Assembly: GCA_021648755.1 (NCBI GenBank)
Contig: JAKISG010000009.1
Span: 14,783-78,782, forward strand
Origin: Flavobacteriaceae bacterium
GTDB taxonomy: Bacteria > Bacteroidota > Bacteroidia > Flavobacteriales > Flavobacteriaceae
Direction of reading: 5' to 3'
DNA length: 64,000 nucleotides
Shown here in pieces: positions 42,826 through 52,003 of the stretch. A program made the translations under genes and the position numbers. A model generated the notes under the pieces. It saw only the letters and a list, made by a program, of their open reading frames with translations. It was not told where the DNA came from and made no database searches. How positions within the stretch are numbered: the stretch's first letter is position 1; the number at the start of each line of letters is the position of its first letter.

Positions 42826-43722
42826 TTAAATAACACTACCAATTCCAAATAATAAAGCAAATAAAGAAGTACTTAAAGCTAATTTTTTTAATTCTGCATC
42901 GTAATTTTTTAGTGAAGTATTCTTAATTACAAATAATAAATGTTTAAAAATAGGAAAATATGCTATAATAAATAGAAATTGTTTTGCTGAATGGTAATTC
43001 AATGATATGTATAGTAGTGTAAAAAAAAGACTAGATACAAGCAGTATATAGTGGTAATATTTTGCTTTTTTACTACCTATTTTTACTACTAAAGTATTTT
43101 TATTAGAATTTTTATCATTTTCTATATCACGCATGTTATTAAGGTTTAATACACCTACACTTAATAAACCAATAGTTATTGCTGGTAAAAATATACTATA
43201 ATCTATGTATTTTACGTATAAAAAGTAACTGCCACAAACGCTAACTAAACCAAAAAAAATAAAAACAAAAATATCTCCAAATCCAGAATAGCCATAAGCA
43301 TTTTTACCCATAGTATATTTTATTGCTGCAATAATACTTGCAATACCTAGAACTAAAAATAGTATTGAATATAAAAAGTTAGTTGTACCAAAAGCAAAAT
43401 AAATGAGTAATACAGCAAAAATAAAAGTAGCTGTGCCTGTAAAAAACAGTGCATTTAACATTTGTTTTGGCGAAATTACGCCACTTTGTAGTGCTCTTTT
43501 TGGTCCTATTCGATGCTTGTTATCTGTACCTTTTAAGCCATCACCATAATCGTTTGCAAAGTTTGATAGAATTTGAAGCCCTATAGTTGTAAGTAAAGCA
43601 AAAATCAGAATTTTTAAATCAAAATATCCGTTTGAAATAGCTAAAAAACTACCCATAATAATACCAGAAATAGATAATGGTAAAGTTCTTAATCTTGCCG
43701 CATTGATAAAGTGTTTGGTCAT
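42826..43722 (-). CDS. menA: 1,4-dihydroxy-2-naphthoate prenyltransferase
   Basis: MenA attaches the prenyl chain to the menaquinone precursor in the inner membrane. The 298-residue protein has eight or nine membrane helices and the two aspartate-rich UbiA motifs, NFANDYGDGLKGTDN (about residues 55-69) and NNMRDIENDKNSNK (about 194-207). Its start overlaps the stop of the upstream gene by four bases. Confidence 0.93.
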   Translation of the reverse strand: MTKHFINAARLRTLPLSISGIIMGSFLAISNGYFDLKILIFALLTTIGLQILSNFANDYGDGLKGTDNKHRIGPKRALQSGVISPKQMLNALFFTGTATFIFAVLLIYFAFGTTNFLYSILFLVLGIASIIAAIKYTMGKNAYGYSGFGDIFVFIFFGLVSVCGSYFLYVKYIDYSIFLPAITIGLLSVGVLNLNNMRDIENDKNSNKNTLVVKIGSKKAKYYHYILLVSSLFFTLLYISLNYHSAKQFLFIIAYFPIFKHLLFVIKNTSLKNYDAELKKLALSTSLFALLFGIGSVI

Positions 43723-44306
43723 TTAATTAAAAGTTCTGCTTCATTACTTAAAATTAATGCTTCTTTAATACTTGTTTTTTTTCCATATGAATATGCAACT
43801 ATAAAGCAGTCTTTAAATCCTATTTTTTTTAAATAATCCTTTAAAGTTTTAATATCTTTATATTTTGTACAATCTCCTAAAGAAAATTTATTAATACCAT
43901 TTTTTGAAATGCCCTTTAAACTATTTGTAGTAACATTAAAGTATTTAAACGTTCTTAATTGTACATTGTATATAATCTTTTGGCTAGTATCATTTTTTTT
44001 AATATTGTTTTTAGAAGCAAGTTTAATTTCTTTAAGTACTCTAACGGAATCTCTATAACTAGTAATTGAATCTTTACTTAGTAATAAATCATTAGTAAAT
44101 TTAGTATTAATAGTTGGGTTTTTTGTGTAATAGTACAAGAATAATGAAGCAGTAAAAAGGAGTAACGCCAATAAAATAAGCATCATTTTATGGCTTTTTA
44201 ACCTTTTAATTTGTTGCTTGTCAGCATTGCTTTTTTTAAGAAAAGATTGTGTTTCTCTAATTTTACTTTCTAACTTGTTTAATTCTTCAATACTATTTAA
44301 ATCCAT
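43719..44306 (-). CDS. Membrane protein with SPOR-like C-terminus
   Basis: The 195-residue protein has an N-terminal coiled coil (about residues 1-45), one membrane helix (about 48-66), and a C-terminal region (about 115-195) resembling a SPOR peptidoglycan-binding domain: VQLRTFKYFNV, GINKFSLGDCTKYKDIKTLK and IGFKDCFIVAY. It is coupled to menA by a four-base overlap. Function unknown. Confidence 0.65.
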   Translation of the reverse strand: MDLNSIEELNKLESKIRETQSFLKKSNADKQQIKRLKSHKMMLILLALLLFTASLFLYYYTKNPTINTKFTNDLLLSKDSITSYRDSVRVLKEIKLASKNNIKKNDTSQKIIYNVQLRTFKYFNVTTNSLKGISKNGINKFSLGDCTKYKDIKTLKDYLKKIGFKDCFIVAYSYGKKTSIKEALILSNEAELLIK

Positions 44307-44331
44307 ATTTTTTTTGATTATTTAGGCGTTT

Positions 44332-45489
44332 TTATAAAGTACCTCGCCTAGCTTGTTCTGCTTCAATAGATTCAAACAAAGCTTTAAAGTTTCCTTTACC
44401 AAAAGACTGTGCTCCTTTACGTTGAATAATTTCAAAAAATAAAGTTGGTCTATCGGTCAATGGCTTGGTAAATATTTGTAATAAATAACCTTCATCATCA
44501 CGATCTACCATAACGCCATGACTTTTTAATAGTTCCATGTCTTCGGCTATTTCGCCAACTCTATCGCCAACAGTATCGTAATATTCACCTGGAACATATA
44601 AAAATTCTATACCGCGTTTTTTCATTTCAGAAACTGTAAATACAATATCATCAGTTGCTACAGCAATATGTTGTACTCCTGCACCATTATAAAAATCAAT
44701 ATATTCTTCTATTTGAGATTTCTTTTTACCTTTTGCAGGTTCGTTTATCGGAAATTTTATTCTCCCGTTACCATTAGTCATAACTTTACTCATTAATGCC
44801 GTATATTCAGTTGAAATATCTTTGTCATCAAAAGAAATTAACTGTGCAAAACCCATAACTTCACGATAGAATTTTCCCCAAATATTCATTTGCCCCCAGC
44901 CTACATTACCAACCATATGGTCAATAAATTTTAACCCACAATTAGGTGGGTTGTAATGACTTTCCCATTTTTCGAATTTTGGTAAAAATGTACCGTTGTA
45001 GTTTTTGCGTTCTACAAAAATATGTACAGTATCGCCATATGTATGTATTCCTGACTTTACAACTTCACCATCTGCATCTTTTTCAACTCGAGGTTCAAAA
45101 TATGATTTTGCACCTCTTTTTGTGGTTTCCTCCCAAGATTTTCTAGCATCTTCTACCCAAAGTGCAATTACTTTAACACCATCGCCATGTTTGGTAATAT
45201 GTTCAAATATTTCTTGATTTTCATCATTTGGCATAGGTGTTGTAAATACCAAACGTATTTTATCTTGTACTACTACATAAGATGTTCTATCTTTCATACC
45301 TGTTTCTAAACCGGCATAAGCAAGCGATTGAAATCCTAAAGATGTTTTGTAAAAATATGCTGCCTGTTTGGCATTACCAACGTAATATTCTACATAATCT
45401 GTTCCCATTATTGGCAAAAAATCTGCTGCTTCTGGAAATATTTTTTCTAAACTATAATTAAAATTTTTTATATTTTTTAAATCTGACAT
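44332..45489 (-). CDS. hpd: 4-hydroxyphenylpyruvate dioxygenase
   Basis: Hpd converts 4-hydroxyphenylpyruvate to homogentisate in tyrosine breakdown. The 385-residue protein has two VOC-fold domains. The Fe(II) ligands are visible: His in FIDHMVGNVGWG (about 191), His in GVQHIAVATDD (about 275), and Glu in LFFEIIQRKG (about 356). It lies 41 bases downstream of hmgA on the same strand. Confidence 0.95.
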   Translation of the reverse strand: MSDLKNIKNFNYSLEKIFPEAADFLPIMGTDYVEYYVGNAKQAAYFYKTSLGFQSLAYAGLETGMKDRTSYVVVQDKIRLVFTTPMPNDENQEIFEHITKHGDGVKVIALWVEDARKSWEETTKRGAKSYFEPRVEKDADGEVVKSGIHTYGDTVHIFVERKNYNGTFLPKFEKWESHYNPPNCGLKFIDHMVGNVGWGQMNIWGKFYREVMGFAQLISFDDKDISTEYTALMSKVMTNGNGRIKFPINEPAKGKKKSQIEEYIDFYNGAGVQHIAVATDDIVFTVSEMKKRGIEFLYVPGEYYDTVGDRVGEIAEDMELLKSHGVMVDRDDEGYLLQIFTKPLTDRPTLFFEIIQRKGAQSFGKGNFKALFESIEAEQARRGTL

Positions 45490-45530
45490 ATATTCTCTTT
45501 TATATTTGACTTCTAATTAACGAATCTTTT

Positions 45531-46688
45531 TTAAAGCATCCAACTCTTATAATAATCATCTACTTGTAAATTCATAGCCTCTTCGGTAATCATTACAGGT
45601 TTAAATGGGTCAATCATTACAGCTAATTCACCTGTTTCTTTTTTACCAACACTTCTTTCTATTGCTCCAGGGTGTGGTCCGTGAGGTATTCCTCCAGGGT
45701 GTAAAGTTATTTGTCCTTTTTCAATATTATTTCTACTCATAAAATCGCCATCTACATAATATAACAATTCTTCTGAATCTATATTACTGTGATGATATGG
45801 TGCTGGTATTGCTTTTGGGTGATAATCATACATTCTCGGTACAAACGAGCAAACTACAAATCCTGCAGCCTCCCATTGTTGATGAATTGGCGGTGGTAGG
45901 TGAATACGACCAGTTATTGGTTCAAAATCATGGATTGAAAATGCATACGGATAATGAAACCCATCCCAACCAACAACATCAAACGGATGGTTTTCATGTG
46001 TGTATTCCCATAATACTCCTTGTTTTTTAGATAATACTCTAAAAATTCCTTTTTCATCATGTGTTTTTAAATCTTTTGGTAATCTAAAATCACGTTCACA
46101 AAATGGGGAATGTTCTAAAAATTGACCAAAATTGTTACGATAACGTGCAGGGCTTAATATAGGGCTAAAAGATTCTATATATAAAATACGGTTATCTTCG
46201 GTATCAAAATCAATTTGGTAAGTTGTACCTCTTGGTATTATTAAGTAATCACCATAACTAAAATCAATATTCCCGTACATTGTTCTTAATGTACCGCTAC
46301 CGATATGAATAAATAACATTTCATCAGCATCTGAATTACGATAAAAATAATCTTGGCTAAATGTTTTTGGAGCAGCTAAACCAATATGCAAATCGTTATT
46401 TACAAATAGGGTTTTTCGACTTTTTAAATAATCTTTTTCCGCTTTTAATGAAAAGCCTTTAAAACTTAAGGCTTTCATATTTTTAGCGATTGCTATTTTT
46501 GGAGAAATATCTTCTAAACGATTTATTTCACTAACAACAGTTGGTGGATATAAATGATAAATTAAAGAAGACATGCCCGCAAAACCAGCAGTGCCAAATA
46601 GTTCTTCTTGGTACAAACTACCGTCTTCTTTCTTAAATGTGGTATGTCTTTTAGGCGGAATTTTTCCTAAAGTATGATATCTAGGCAT
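45531..46688 (-). CDS. hmgA: Homogentisate 1,2-dioxygenase
   Basis: HmgA opens the homogentisate ring to maleylacetoacetate, the step after Hpd. The 385-residue protein has the cupin-like N-terminal part (HIGSGTLRTMYGNIDFSYGD) and the C-terminal metal-binding part with PYHHSNIDSEELLYYVDG and LHPGGIPHGPHPG, carrying the His/Glu/His ligands. It is first in an hmgA-hpd pair. The next pathway enzymes (isomerase, fumarylacetoacetase) are not in the window. Confidence 0.93.
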   Translation of the reverse strand: MPRYHTLGKIPPKRHTTFKKEDGSLYQEELFGTAGFAGMSSLIYHLYPPTVVSEINRLEDISPKIAIAKNMKALSFKGFSLKAEKDYLKSRKTLFVNNDLHIGLAAPKTFSQDYFYRNSDADEMLFIHIGSGTLRTMYGNIDFSYGDYLIIPRGTTYQIDFDTEDNRILYIESFSPILSPARYRNNFGQFLEHSPFCERDFRLPKDLKTHDEKGIFRVLSKKQGVLWEYTHENHPFDVVGWDGFHYPYAFSIHDFEPITGRIHLPPPIHQQWEAAGFVVCSFVPRMYDYHPKAIPAPYHHSNIDSEELLYYVDGDFMSRNNIEKGQITLHPGGIPHGPHPGAIERSVGKKETGELAVMIDPFKPVMITEEAMNLQVDDYYKSWML

Positions 46689-46943
46689 AATACAGTGATT
46701 AAATGTTTTTAAACGTTGTGACTATCGTTTCTATTTCGGTTTTCTAATTATCAAAAACTTTAAGTGAAAGTAAGTTCATTAGATAATTTAATATTCTAAT
46801 TAATTGATGCGTAAATATACAATTAATTTTACATTGAATATGTAGGATTTAATAAATCCTAAGTTAAAATCGTTAATTTTGTTTATTATCATGATAGCTG
46901 TCATAAAACGGGCAACTAAATTAAATAAAATAGCAACAAGAAA

Positions 46944-48863
46944 TTAATTCTTCTTTTTTTTCAATTCTTGTTGTTCTTGTGCTTGTTTCATTGCATTATC
47001 TAAGCGTTGTCTAAATTTAGATTTTTTCTTAGGTGCTTTTTGTTTATTTACTTGTATTTGTGCATTAATTTTGTTTTCATCAATAATATAATACTTAATG
47101 ACTAACATAATTAGTATTGAAATTAATTGTGATATAAAATAATAAATACTCAGTCCAGAACCAAAACTATTAAAGAAAAATAACATCATAAATGGCGAAA
47201 AGTACATCATCATTTTCATCATTTTCTGCATATCTGGCATACCTTCTTGTGCAGGCTGCTGCATAGTAGCTTGTTGTCCTTGAGTAATTTTCATATAAAA
47301 AAACATAGATATAGATGCTAAGATAGGGAACAAAGCTATATGACTACCATAAAAAGGAATGTGAAATGGTAATCTAGCAATTTCATCATAAGCGGACAAA
47401 TCTTCTGCCCAAAGAAAATTTTCTTGTCTTAGGTCAATGTTTGTTGGAAAAAATCGGAATAATGCAAAGAAAATAGGCATTTGTAGCACCGCAGGAATAC
47501 AGCCAGCCATAGGGCTTACGCCTGCTTTTCGCTGTAAAGCCATAGTTTCTTGTTGGCGTTTCATCGCATTTTCTTTTCCTTTGTATTTTTCATTTATAAC
47601 TTGCATTTCAGGTTTTAAAACCTTCATTTTAGCACTAGATAAAAAGGATTTATACAATAAAGGCGACATCAGTAATTTAACAAAGATAGTAAGTAGTATT
47701 ATTGCTAGGCCTAAGCTACCTACAATGTTATTATGAATAAAACTGAATAAAGGTGCGATAAAACGTATGTTTATCCACCTAAAAATACTCGTACCTATGG
47801 CTAGGTTATATTCTAATTTTTGATCTTTATAAAGGTTAAATTGCTTTTTATCATTAGGTCCATAATACAATTGCATATTTTCGGAAAGTTCATTGTTATT
47901 ATAATCTAAAGTAATATTTGTATTTAATTGCTTTGTAAAGATTGTATCTATTTTTTCATCTTCTACCAAATTTGTTTGACTCATTTTGGCTTTTTTAAAA
48001 GATTTATCAGCCAATAGAATAGTTGAGAAAAATTGCTTTTTATAGGAAATCCAGTTTACGCCTTTTTCTACTACTTCCTTATCACGCATTGTATAATCCC
48101 AAGAATCACCATTATCATATAAATACCTAAAATCTGTATATTGATTTTCGTAGGTAACACTTTTTTCGGTTCGTCTAGTTTTTAAATCCCATTGTAAGTC
48201 AACTTTTTGCGAAGTATTTAAAATGCTAGACAGCCCAACAGTATTTATTTTAAAATCTAATAAATATTCATTTGGTTTAAGTGTATATTGATATTCTAAA
48301 TATTGTGTTTCCGAAATTTTTAACCTCATAGACAATACTTGATTATTACCATCTTTACTTAAAATAGGTTCAAAATAATGGTCTTTTGTATAAATTGTTT
48401 TACCTTCTTTTGTTTGAAAAGTTAGATTTAATATAGCGTTGTTGTCTTTAATTAAAAATAATTTTTTTGCATCGTAAGTTTTGTAATTTAACAATTCTAA
48501 TTTAGAAATTTGCCCTCCAAGATTTGAGATTTTAATATCTAAAACTTCATTTTTTAGAGTTGTTTCTATATTTTTTGCTGCGGTTAAAGTGGTTGCATAC
48601 TCAAAAGTACCTAGTTTAGCTTGTGCATTTATTTGTCTAATAGAGTCCGTAATTGTAATTGGATTTGTGATTACTGGTTTAGCGCTATTTTTAGTTTTTG
48701 CTAAGGTTGCTTTTTTAATGGAGTCTTGTACATGTATTTGTTCTTGTTCCTGTTTTTCCATTTCCTCTTTTGAGGGCATGTTATTGTAGAGGTAATAACC
48801 AGCAAGTGCAAAAAGTAAGATAAAACCTATTAATGAATTCAGATCAAATTTCTTTTCTTCCAT
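46944..48863 (-). CDS. yidC: Membrane protein insertase YidC
   Basis: The 639-residue protein has an N-terminal membrane anchor (residues 9-26), a large periplasmic beta-rich domain (about 85-350), and a C-terminal 60-kDa inner membrane protein domain with five helices (about 365-605), including IVGSLGLAIILLTIFVKLLM and GCIPAVLQMPIFFALFRFF. A basic C-terminal tail follows. On the minus strand a TACATTTG -7-like box lies at 48925-48918, about 55 bases upstream. Confidence 0.95.
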   Translation of the reverse strand: MEEKKFDLNSLIGFILLFALAGYYLYNNMPSKEEMEKQEQEQIHVQDSIKKATLAKTKNSAKPVITNPITITDSIRQINAQAKLGTFEYATTLTAAKNIETTLKNEVLDIKISNLGGQISKLELLNYKTYDAKKLFLIKDNNAILNLTFQTKEGKTIYTKDHYFEPILSKDGNNQVLSMRLKISETQYLEYQYTLKPNEYLLDFKINTVGLSSILNTSQKVDLQWDLKTRRTEKSVTYENQYTDFRYLYDNGDSWDYTMRDKEVVEKGVNWISYKKQFFSTILLADKSFKKAKMSQTNLVEDEKIDTIFTKQLNTNITLDYNNNELSENMQLYYGPNDKKQFNLYKDQKLEYNLAIGTSIFRWINIRFIAPLFSFIHNNIVGSLGLAIILLTIFVKLLMSPLLYKSFLSSAKMKVLKPEMQVINEKYKGKENAMKRQQETMALQRKAGVSPMAGCIPAVLQMPIFFALFRFFPTNIDLRQENFLWAEDLSAYDEIARLPFHIPFYGSHIALFPILASISMFFYMKITQGQQATMQQPAQEGMPDMQKMMKMMMYFSPFMMLFFFNSFGSGLSIYYFISQLISILIMLVIKYYIIDENKINAQIQVNKQKAPKKKSKFRQRLDNAMKQAQEQQELKKKKN

Positions 48864-49044
48864 ATATTGATAGTTTTGTCTTTTTAGACAATTATTTTTT
48901 TTAAATTTTTAATTGTGCAAATGTAGTAATAATTCAATTATTGCAGGTTAATTGTTTATTCGTTTATTTATTCAAAATTTTTAGCTAATTTATTTTATGA
49001 AATTTTTTTAGTTGGTTGATTTTACATCGTTTTTTTAGTTCTCT

Positions 49045-50508
49045 TTATAAGGAAAAAGTCGTGCCTTTTCTACTATCTTTTAGTTGAATACCTTTTGCTA
49101 ATAATTTATCTCGAATTTCATCTGACAAGGCGTAATTTTTAGTTGCTTTTGCCTCATTTCGTATGTTGATTAACAATTCTATTACCCCAGTTAATTTAGC
49201 CGAGTTTTTAGTATCGTTAGTTATATTTATAAGACCTAGAACATCAAAAATAAAATCATGCATGGTTGTTTTTAGAGCGTTAAAGTCTATTTGATTTAGA
49301 CTTTCTTTATTTTCTTTTACTAAATTAATGAATTTTACACCCTCAAATAAATGTGCAATTAAAACGGGTGTGTTAAAATCATCATTCATGGCGTTATAAC
49401 ATTTTTGCTTCCAATCACTTATAAGTATTGTCGATGTTTTTGAAACTTTCAATTTATCTAAAGTATTTAATGCTTCCATTAAACGCTGGTGTCCTTTTTC
49501 AGCCGCTAGTAATGCTCCGTTTGATACATCTAATACACTTGAGTAATGTGCTTGCATAATAAAAAACCGAGTTACGCTTGGTGAAAATGCTTTTGTTAAA
49601 ATAGGGTTTGTACCTGTATAAATCTCACTTGGTAGAATAGAATTACCTGTTGACTTAGACATTTTTTTTCCGTTAAGGTTTAGCATATTGGTATGTATCC
49701 AATAATTTACAGGTGCTTTGTGATTACATGCTTGTGCTTGCGCTATTTCACATTCATGGTGTGGGAATTTTAAATCCATTCCGCCACCATGAATATCAAA
49801 TTGATCTCCTAAATATTTAGTACTCATTACGGTACATTCTAAATGCCAGCCTGGAAAACCTATTGACCAAGGCGAATTCCATCTTTGAATATGTGCTGGT
49901 TCTGCCCGTTTCCAAAGCGCAAAATCTTGTGGGTTTTTTTTATCGGATTGACCGTCTAATTCACGTGTATTTTCTATTGTATCTTCAATGATTCGTTTAG
50001 ACAGAATGCCATAGTTTTCTTTTTCGCTATATTTTAAGAGATCAAAATATACAGAGCCATTAACAACATAAGCCATACCATTATCAATTATAGTTTGTAT
50101 CGCCTCAATTTGTTCTAGGATATGACCTGTTGCGGTTGGCTCGATACTTGGTGGCAAAAAATTATATTGTTTTAAAACTTCGTGAAAATCGATCGTATAT
50201 TTTTGTACGATTTCCATAGGTTCTAATTTTTCTACTTTTGCTTTTGTAGAAATTTTATCTTCTGTATTATCATCCGTTAAATGTCCTGCATCTGTAATAT
50301 TACGAACATACCTTACTTTATAGCCTATATGTAAAAAATAGCGATAAATCATATCAAAACTCATAAATGTTCTAACATTACCTAAATGCACGTTACTATA
50401 AACAGTTGGTCCACAAACATACATACCGATAAAACCTTTTTTTAGAGGTTTAAATAGTTCCTTTTTACCTGTAAGCGTATTGTAGATCTTAATTTTTTGC
50501 ATTGCCAT
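49045..50508 (-). CDS. cysS: Cysteinyl-tRNA synthetase
   Basis: The 487-residue protein is a class I synthetase with a zinc-binding catalytic core. The HIGH-type motif is [12 protein letters not shown] (about residues 33-44), the zinc ligands include Cys32, the Cys in [10 protein letters not shown] and the His pair in FPHHECE, and the KMSKS loop is [10 protein letters not shown] (about 281). The start has two in-frame ATGs two codons apart (MAMQ). A TATCTTTG -7-like box lies on the minus strand at 50530-50523. Confidence 0.96.
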   Translation of the reverse strand: MAMQKIKIYNTLTGKKELFKPLKKGFIGMYVCGPTVYSNVHLGNVRTFMSFDMIYRYFLHIGYKVRYVRNITDAGHLTDDNTEDKISTKAKVEKLEPMEIVQKYTIDFHEVLKQYNFLPPSIEPTATGHILEQIEAIQTIIDNGMAYVVNGSVYFDLLKYSEKENYGILSKRIIEDTIENTRELDGQSDKKNPQDFALWKRAEPAHIQRWNSPWSIGFPGWHLECTVMSTKYLGDQFDIHGGGMDLKFPHHECEIAQAQACNHKAPVNYWIHTNMLNLNGKKMSKSTGNSILPSEIYTGTNPILTKAFSPSVTRFFIMQAHYSSVLDVSNGALLAAEKGHQRLMEALNTLDKLKVSKTSTILISDWKQKCYNAMNDDFNTPVLIAHLFEGVKFINLVKENKESLNQIDFNALKTTMHDFIFDVLGLINITNDTKNSAKLTGVIELLINIRNEAKATKNYALSDEIRDKLLAKGIQLKDSRKGTTFSL

Positions 50509-50734
50509 TTTATTTGAAGTGTCAAAGATAGCATTAAGATTTGAAATTTAAAGTTTGTGATTTAAAATAAAAAAAACAAAATTAATCTTAAAAAATAAAA
50601 ATTAAAAAGTATTTCTTGCAACTTGAAATAGAGCGTAGTAATTGTTACCTTAAAATAGTATATTTTTTTGTATATTGCAGTCTGTTAATTTTTTTTTAAC
50701 AAAAACACTTATTTACTAACTAAACTACAATATT

Positions 50735-51220
50735 ATGAGGGGAATGATATTTAGCGCAATATTTTTTGCATTTTCATTAAGTGCTTATGCATGTTCTTGT
50801 GAAGAACTAAGCACAAAAGAGGCATTTAAAAAATCAGATTTAATTTTTGCAGGAAAATTAATTGAGAAAGAAATTAGAACCACAGAAATTAATGCACCAA
50901 AAATTAAAACTAAACAGCATTATACAAGGGTTATATTTACTTTTGAAGTGATCGAGTTAATTAAAGGCTTAGAGAAATCTAAAATTATTACTATTAGTTC
51001 AAAACGTAATGGTATTGATTTTAAAAGAGGTCATAAGTATTTGATATATGCTTATTATTCGGAGTATTTATTAACTTCAAATTTTTATTTAAATGGCGAA
51101 AAAGTAAGCCCATTTTTAGTGACTGATGTTTGTACTAAAACAAAACAACTCGATTTGATTCAGAAAAATGAAATTAAAAAATTGAAAAAAATTGTAAAAA
51201 GAAGAAAAAATTACATTTAA
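50735..51220 (+). CDS. Exported TIMP/netrin-like protein
   Basis: The 161-residue protein has a signal peptide (residues 1-18, ending AYA) and a mature N-terminus CSCEE, with AFKKSDLIFAGKLI after it. The C-x-C N-terminus and this motif resemble bacterial TIMP/netrin-fold (OB) proteins. A later cysteine near VTDVCTKTKQL could pair with the N-terminus. Function unknown. Confidence 0.55.
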   Translation: MRGMIFSAIFFAFSLSAYACSCEELSTKEAFKKSDLIFAGKLIEKEIRTTEINAPKIKTKQHYTRVIFTFEVIELIKGLEKSKIITISSKRNGIDFKRGHKYLIYAYYSEYLLTSNFYLNGEKVSPFLVTDVCTKTKQLDLIQKNEIKKLKKIVKRRKNYI

Positions 51221-51247
51221 GAATTAAAAAAAAAGTTACATCATCTA

Positions 51248-51934
51248 TTACCAAGAAATAATAGGTAAGCCGTTATTTTTTAAAAAAGCATTTGTTTTAG
51301 AAAAATGTTTATTGCCGAACCATAAGCCACGGTTTGCACTTAATGGTGATGGGTGACCAGAAGTTAAAATATAGTGTTTTTCTTTATCAATATTTTTACC
51401 TTTTTGTTTAGCAAAACCACCCCAAAGTAAAAAAACAATATTTTTCTTTTTAGTAGAAATTTGATGAATTACAGCATTTGTAAAAGTTTCCCAACCTTGT
51501 TTTTGATGCGAACCAGGGCTACCTGCTTTAACCGTTAAAGTGGCGTTAAGTAATAAGACACCTTGCTGTGCCCAAGAAATTAAATTACCGCTATTTGATA
51601 TCGGTTTACCTAGATCTGCATGTAATTCTTTAAGAATATTTTTAAGTGATGGAGGGTGTGCCATTCCGTCATTAACTGAGAAACATAAGCCGTTCGCTTG
51701 ATTTGCGCCATGATATGGGTCTTGACCAATAATTACCACTTTTAAATCTTCAAAAGAACAAGAGTTAAAAGCATTAAAAATTTCGTTTTCTTTAGGGTAA
51801 CAAGTATTCTCGTTATAATTTTGTCTTATAAATTTAATTAATTCCTTAAAGTAGTTTTTGTCAAATTCTTCTTGAAGAATAGTTTTCCAACTGGTGTTTA
51901 TTTTAAATTTCATATAAATATGTTTAAACTTCAA
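51248..51934 (-). CDS. ung: Uracil-DNA glycosylase
   Basis: Ung removes uracil from DNA. The 228-residue protein has the water-activating motif GQDPYHGANQANGLCFSV (about residues 68-85), the DNA-binding loop LLLNATLTV, and the HPSPLSANRG motif with the catalytic His (about 193). The ATG at 51934 adds a few residues; a second ATG eight codons in (MKFKINTSW) is an equally good start. Confidence 0.95.
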   Translation of the reverse strand: MKFKHIYMKFKINTSWKTILQEEFDKNYFKELIKFIRQNYNENTCYPKENEIFNAFNSCSFEDLKVVIIGQDPYHGANQANGLCFSVNDGMAHPPSLKNILKELHADLGKPISNSGNLISWAQQGVLLLNATLTVKAGSPGSHQKQGWETFTNAVIHQISTKKKNIVFLLWGGFAKQKGKNIDKEKHYILTSGHPSPLSANRGLWFGNKHFSKTNAFLKNNGLPIISW

Positions 51935-51954
51935 ATATTTTTAAAGCAGTAAGG

Positions 51955-51983
51955 TTTGATTTTGCCTAAATAATGTACATTTG
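51955..51983 (+). promoter_or_regulatory. Promoter of mutS2
   Basis: TTTG (51955-51958) and TACATTTG (51976-51983) are separated by 17 bases and match the Bacteroidota promoter consensus. Transcription would begin near 51990, a short leader before the TTG start at 52004. Confidence 0.5.
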
Positions 51984-52003
51984 TTACAAACAAAAATACA
52001 ATA